From GCA-2715965 sp047608975 (GTDB lineage Bacteria; Verrucomicrobiota; Verrucomicrobiia; Limisphaerales; JAYPXF01), in the NCBI GenBank assembly GCA_047608975.1, contig JBLFYM010000001.1, positions 62,001-126,000 of the forward strand: a stretch of 64,000 nucleotides of DNA. The letters are read 5' to 3'. The translations under genes were made by a program, and so were the position numbers. The notes under the pieces are model-generated. The model searched no databases. It was not told the DNA's origin and worked only from the letters and a program-made list of their open reading frames with translations. Each line of letters begins with the position of its first letter. Position 1 is the stretch's first letter. This document shows, piece by piece, positions 61,201 to 64,000 of the stretch.

Positions 61201-62322
61201 ATGAGTGCAGCAGGAAAAGGTCTGGATGGAATTATAGCGGCCAGTACGAAGCTTAGCGACGTAAGGGGACAGGAAGGCGTGCTGATTTACAATGGTTACA
61301 ACATTGATGAGTTGGCCGGGCATGTGAGTTTTGAGGAAGTTGTTCACCTTCTTCACTATGGAACACTGCCGAACCGCGCGCAGCTGGATGCGTTGCACGC
61401 GACGCTTCGCGGCCTACGCGAACTTCCCCAGGGAGTGATCGATATCATCAAGAGTCTTCCCAGCGATGCTCCTCCGATGCATGCCATTCGCACGGCGGTT
61501 TCGGCTTTGGGCTGCACGGATAGCAATGCGGACGACCAGACTTTGACGGTTCAGCAACGGCAGGCGCTGCGGTTGATCGCCCAGATCCCGGTTGCGATGG
61601 CCGCTTTCCACCGTCACCGGCAGGGCAAGGAAGTCATCGCGCCCGATCTGGAATTGGGCGAAGCCGCCAACTTCCTCTACATGATGGATGGGGAGAAAGC
61701 ATCCGACGAAGCCGTGTCGACCCTGGACATGTGCTATGTCCTTCACGCCGATCATGGCATGAACGCTTCGACGTTCAGTGCGCGAGTCACAATTTCGACC
61801 CTGAGCGACATGTATTCTGCGGTGACCACGGCGATCGGCACCCTCAAGGGCCCGCTCCATGGCGGTGCCAACGAAGGCGTCATCAAGATGCTTCAGGAGA
61901 TTGGCAGCCTCGACAAGGTCGATGCGTTCATCGATGAGGCCTTGGAGAAGAAGCTGAAGATCATGGGCATTGGGCATCGTGTCTACAAGGTGCTCGATCC
62001 CCGAGCTCCGCACCTGAAGCGCATGGCGCACATCCTGAGTTCCAAGCTGGGTGAGCCAAAATGGATTGCCATGAGCGAACGCATCGCCGAATTGATGCTG
62101 GAGAAGAAGAACCTCAATGCGAACGTCGATTTCTATTCGGCCACGGTTTACTACTCCTTGGGAATTCCAACCGATCTGTTCACTCCAATTTTTGCGATCG
62201 CACGCGCGGCCGGTTGGACCGCACACGTGTTGGAGCAGTTGGCTGACAACCGGCTGATTCGCCCGCAGAGCGAATACGTCGGGCCCGTTGGCCTGAAGGT
62301 GGTTCCCGTCGATCAACGATAA
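61201..62322 (+). CDS. gltA: Citrate synthase
   Basis: This is 373 residues, the short bacterial form. 'GLDGIIAASTKLSDVRGQEG' and 'VLIYNGYNIDELAGHVSFEE' start the protein; catalytic residues lie in 'GPLHGGANEGVIKMLQEIGS' (His), 'GIGHRVYKVLDPRAPHLKRM' (His) and 'NVDFYSATVYYSLGIPTDLF' (Asp). The GQEGVLIYxGY start is shared with Gram-positive citrate and 2-methylcitrate synthases, so the second activity cannot be excluded. It condenses acetyl-CoA and oxaloacetate. First gene of a TCA cluster with sucC 73 bases downstream. Confidence 0.93.
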   Translation: MSAAGKGLDGIIAASTKLSDVRGQEGVLIYNGYNIDELAGHVSFEEVVHLLHYGTLPNRAQLDALHATLRGLRELPQGVIDIIKSLPSDAPPMHAIRTAVSALGCTDSNADDQTLTVQQRQALRLIAQIPVAMAAFHRHRQGKEVIAPDLELGEAANFLYMMDGEKASDEAVSTLDMCYVLHADHGMNASTFSARVTISTLSDMYSAVTTAIGTLKGPLHGGANEGVIKMLQEIGSLDKVDAFIDEALEKKLKIMGIGHRVYKVLDPRAPHLKRMAHILSSKLGEPKWIAMSERIAELMLEKKNLNANVDFYSATVYYSLGIPTDLFTPIFAIARAAGWTAHVLEQLADNRLIRPQSEYVGPVGLKVVPVDQR

Positions 62323-62395
62323 TTTCAGACAGCCGCCCGAATCTTGGTTCCACCGTGGAACCCGAGGTGATGGCGGCTGATTGGTGCTTTAATAT

Positions 62396-63604
62396 ATGAA
62401 TATTCACGAATATCAGGCCAAAGAGCTATTCAGCCAGTACGGCGTTGCAGTTCCGAATGGCGAGTCCTGCGATACGGCCGAGAAGGCCCGCGCGATCGCG
62501 GATCGGCTGATGGCCGACGGATCGGAAATGCTGGTCGTCAAGTCACAGATTCACGCTGGCGGTCGCGGCAAGGGAACGTTTAAGAGCGGCTTTCAGGGCG
62601 GCGTCAAGCTGACCAAATCCGCCGAAGAACTTGAAGAGTTCGCCCGCAGCATGCTGGGTGAAGTGTTGGTGACCAAACAAACTGGTGAAGAAGGCCGGCT
62701 GGTCTCCACGCTGTTGGTTGCGGACGCCCCGGAGATCAAGAACGAACTGTATTTTGCGGTACTTCTGGATCGCGCCACTTCCAGACCCCTGATCATGGCC
62801 AGCACCGAAGGCGGTGTAGACATCGAGGAGGTCGCTGAATCCACGCCCGAAAAGATCGTTAAGGAATGGATCGATCCGGCGCGCGGACTTTATCCATATC
62901 AGGCCCGCAAAGTCGCGGTGGCACTGGGACTCGGCGGCAAGCTGCTCAATTCGGCCAGCAAGCTCATCATGGCCACCTACAAGACCTGGTGGGAATGCGA
63001 TGCTTCCATGGTTGAGATTAATCCGCTTTGCATCATCGAGGATGCCGATGGCACCCAGTCGATCATGGCCGTGGATGCGAAAGTCTCTTTCGACGACAAC
63101 GCGCTTTATCGACACAAGGATATCCAAGCCATGCGCGATCTGGCTGAAGAGGCTGATCTGGAGATCGAGGCCAGCAAGTATGACCTGAACTACATCAAGC
63201 TGGATGGCAACATTGCCTGCCTGGTGAATGGCGCGGGGCTCGCAATGGCCACGATGGACATCATCAAACATTTCGGCGGTGAACCGGCCAATTTTCTTGA
63301 TGTGGGCGGTGGTGCCAGCAAGGAACAGGTGAGCGCGGCATTCAAGATCATCCTGAGCGACCCGAATGTGAACGGCATCATGGTGAATATTTTCGGAGGC
63401 ATCATGGATTGCAACGTTATCGCCAGCGGCATCGTTGCCGCGGTAAAGGAAACGGGACTCACGTTGCCCCTGGTCGTCCGACTTGAAGGCAACAACGTGG
63501 CGGCTGGCAAACAAACCCTGGCAGATTCAGGTCTGACCATCGTTACCGGTGATTCAATGGCTGACGCCGCTCAGAAAATCGTCGCAGAAGTCGCGGCAGC
63601 ATAA
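62396..63604 (+). CDS. sucC: Succinyl-CoA ligase (ADP-forming) beta subunit
   Basis: This is 402 residues. 'MNIHEYQAKELFSQYGVAVP' start; ATP-grasp residues in 'VVKSQIHAGGRGKGTFKSGF' and 'CDASMVEINPLCIIEDADGT'; 'NGAGLAMATMDIIKHFGGEP', 'ANFLDVGGGASKEQVSAAFK' and 'VRLEGNNVAAGKQTLADSGL' complete the CoA ligase fold. It makes ATP/GTP from succinyl-CoA in the TCA cycle, with the alpha subunit encoded next (10-base gap). Length is standard. Confidence 0.95.
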   Translation: MNIHEYQAKELFSQYGVAVPNGESCDTAEKARAIADRLMADGSEMLVVKSQIHAGGRGKGTFKSGFQGGVKLTKSAEELEEFARSMLGEVLVTKQTGEEGRLVSTLLVADAPEIKNELYFAVLLDRATSRPLIMASTEGGVDIEEVAESTPEKIVKEWIDPARGLYPYQARKVAVALGLGGKLLNSASKLIMATYKTWWECDASMVEINPLCIIEDADGTQSIMAVDAKVSFDDNALYRHKDIQAMRDLAEEADLEIEASKYDLNYIKLDGNIACLVNGAGLAMATMDIIKHFGGEPANFLDVGGGASKEQVSAAFKIILSDPNVNGIMVNIFGGIMDCNVIASGIVAAVKETGLTLPLVVRLEGNNVAAGKQTLADSGLTIVTGDSMADAAQKIVAEVAAA

Positions 63605-63613
63605 GGACAAGAC

Positions 63614-64000
63614 ATGGCAATTCTAGTTACTCCCGAAACGAAAATTTTAGTGCAGGGCATCACCGGTGGATTCGGTGGACGCCATGCAAAACTCAGTCTG
63701 GACTACGGCAGTCAGGTCGTCGCCGGCGTCACGCCCGGCAAGGGCGGTCAGACCTTTGATCATGGCGATATCAGCGTGCCGATCTTTGACACCGTGGCTG
63801 AAGCTGCCGCAGAAACCGGTGCCACGACCAGTGCCGTGTTCGTTCCGCCTCCGTTCGCGGCCGACGCGATCTTGGAAGGTGCGGACGCCGGATTGGAACT
63901 CGTGGTGGCGATCACTGAAGGAATTCCAGTTCGCGACATGGTCCGGGTAAAACGCGCCCTGGAAGGCATGAGCACCCGATTGATTGGCCCAAACTGTCCG
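63614..64000 (+). CDS. sucD: Succinyl-CoA ligase alpha subunit (partial)
   Basis: The start codon is at 63614 and the frame stays open to the window end (129 codons of about 290). 'ILVQGITGGFGGRHAKLSLD', 'YGSQVVAGVTPGKGGQTFDH' is the CoA-binding Rossmann fold; 'SAVFVPPPFAADAILEGADA', 'LVVAITEGIPVRDMVRVKRA' and 'RLIGPNCP' are alpha-subunit motifs. The active-site His would lie beyond the end. Follows sucC after 9 bases, same operon. Confidence 0.93.
   Translation, partial: MAILVTPETKILVQGITGGFGGRHAKLSLDYGSQVVAGVTPGKGGQTFDHGDISVPIFDTVAEAAAETGATTSAVFVPPPFAADAILEGADAGLELVVAITEGIPVRDMVRVKRALEGMSTRLIGPNCP

Noticed and set aside
1..64000. CRISPR array, prophage, plasmid origin, rRNA or tRNA genes
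   Set aside because: No direct-repeat/spacer pattern, phage structural genes, rep genes or T-loop signature were found on reading through the gaps; only the 14-bp tandem repeat was seen.

Overview
The window is a stretch of bacterial chromosome of moderately high GC, judged by eye. It most likely comes from a member of the Verrucomicrobiota, close to the Pedosphaera/Limisphaera group. This is inferred from the gene families present: a cytochrome/DUF1549/DUF1553 protein paired with a DUF1501 protein, PVC-type propeller/heme proteins, a sulfatase, Tat-exported Gfo/Idh/MocA oxidoreductases, a prepilin-like protein with the LLPALAKAKAKA stretch, and a pseudogene with the LRPEEFLQYEVRN motif. There is no sign of phage, plasmid, CRISPR or a complete insertion sequence, and I found no rRNA or tRNA gene.

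Layout. 1-9.4 kb: a cut-off membrane protein, a frameshifted pseudogene, a PNPOx-like protein, an exported pseudopilin-like protein, an eight-heme membrane cytochrome, NIPSNAP and NHL-propeller exported proteins, a response regulator and RmuC. 9.8-20.3 kb: a large hybrid histidine kinase, a GH88-like hydrolase, the cytochrome/DUF1549/DUF1553-DUF1501 pair, an ArsC-type arsenate reductase and a membrane TPR protein with a structured leader. 20.7-27.7 kb: zinc-ribbon protein, family-4 uracil-DNA glycosylase, a dihydrofolate reductase with an insertion, MurJ, and a FeoA-FeoA-FeoB iron operon behind a near-perfect 19-bp palindrome. 27.8-36.5 kb: PQQ-like propeller protein, oligopeptide-binding lipoprotein, the pgk-tpiA-secG operon with a clear terminator, a CobA-HemD fusion and Ppx. 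36.6-44.5 kb: two thymidylate-kinase-like paralogues in one unit with ppx, a second DUF1501 protein, a cupin/PMI-like protein, DUF554, a one-heme lipoprotein and an oxidoreductase. 44.5-54 kb: a 5'-truncated alpha-carbonic anhydrase next to a sulfatase and a 1468-residue ThuA/discoidin/propeller/HEAT/cytochrome c protein, then a zeta-toxin-like P-loop protein and a SEC-C protein. 54.1-58.7 kb: an AT-rich gene fusing a cyclic-nucleotide-binding domain to methylglyoxal synthase, then a two-gene PAS sensor system. 59-64 kb: another oxidoreductase, a probable deletion scar between two gene remnants, and the start of a TCA-cycle cluster (gltA, sucC, sucD) with a good sigma-70-like promoter.

How they fit together: the core genes (glycolysis, TCA, siroheme, folate, peptidoglycan flippase, Sec, DNA repair, ferrous iron uptake) describe an aerobic or facultative heterotroph. 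The sulfatase, GH88-like hydrolase, exported oxidoreductases, ThuA and propeller/heme proteins point to breakdown of complex, possibly sulfated, polysaccharides. The features most worth following up are the cNMP-binding/methylglyoxal synthase fusion with its 14-bp tandem repeats, the kinase pair in which one Walker A lysine is arginine, the structured leader at about 20.4-20.55 kb, the Feo operator, and the two gene-decay sites (44.5-45.2 kb and 60.5-61.0 kb). All product names rest on motif recognition, not database searches.
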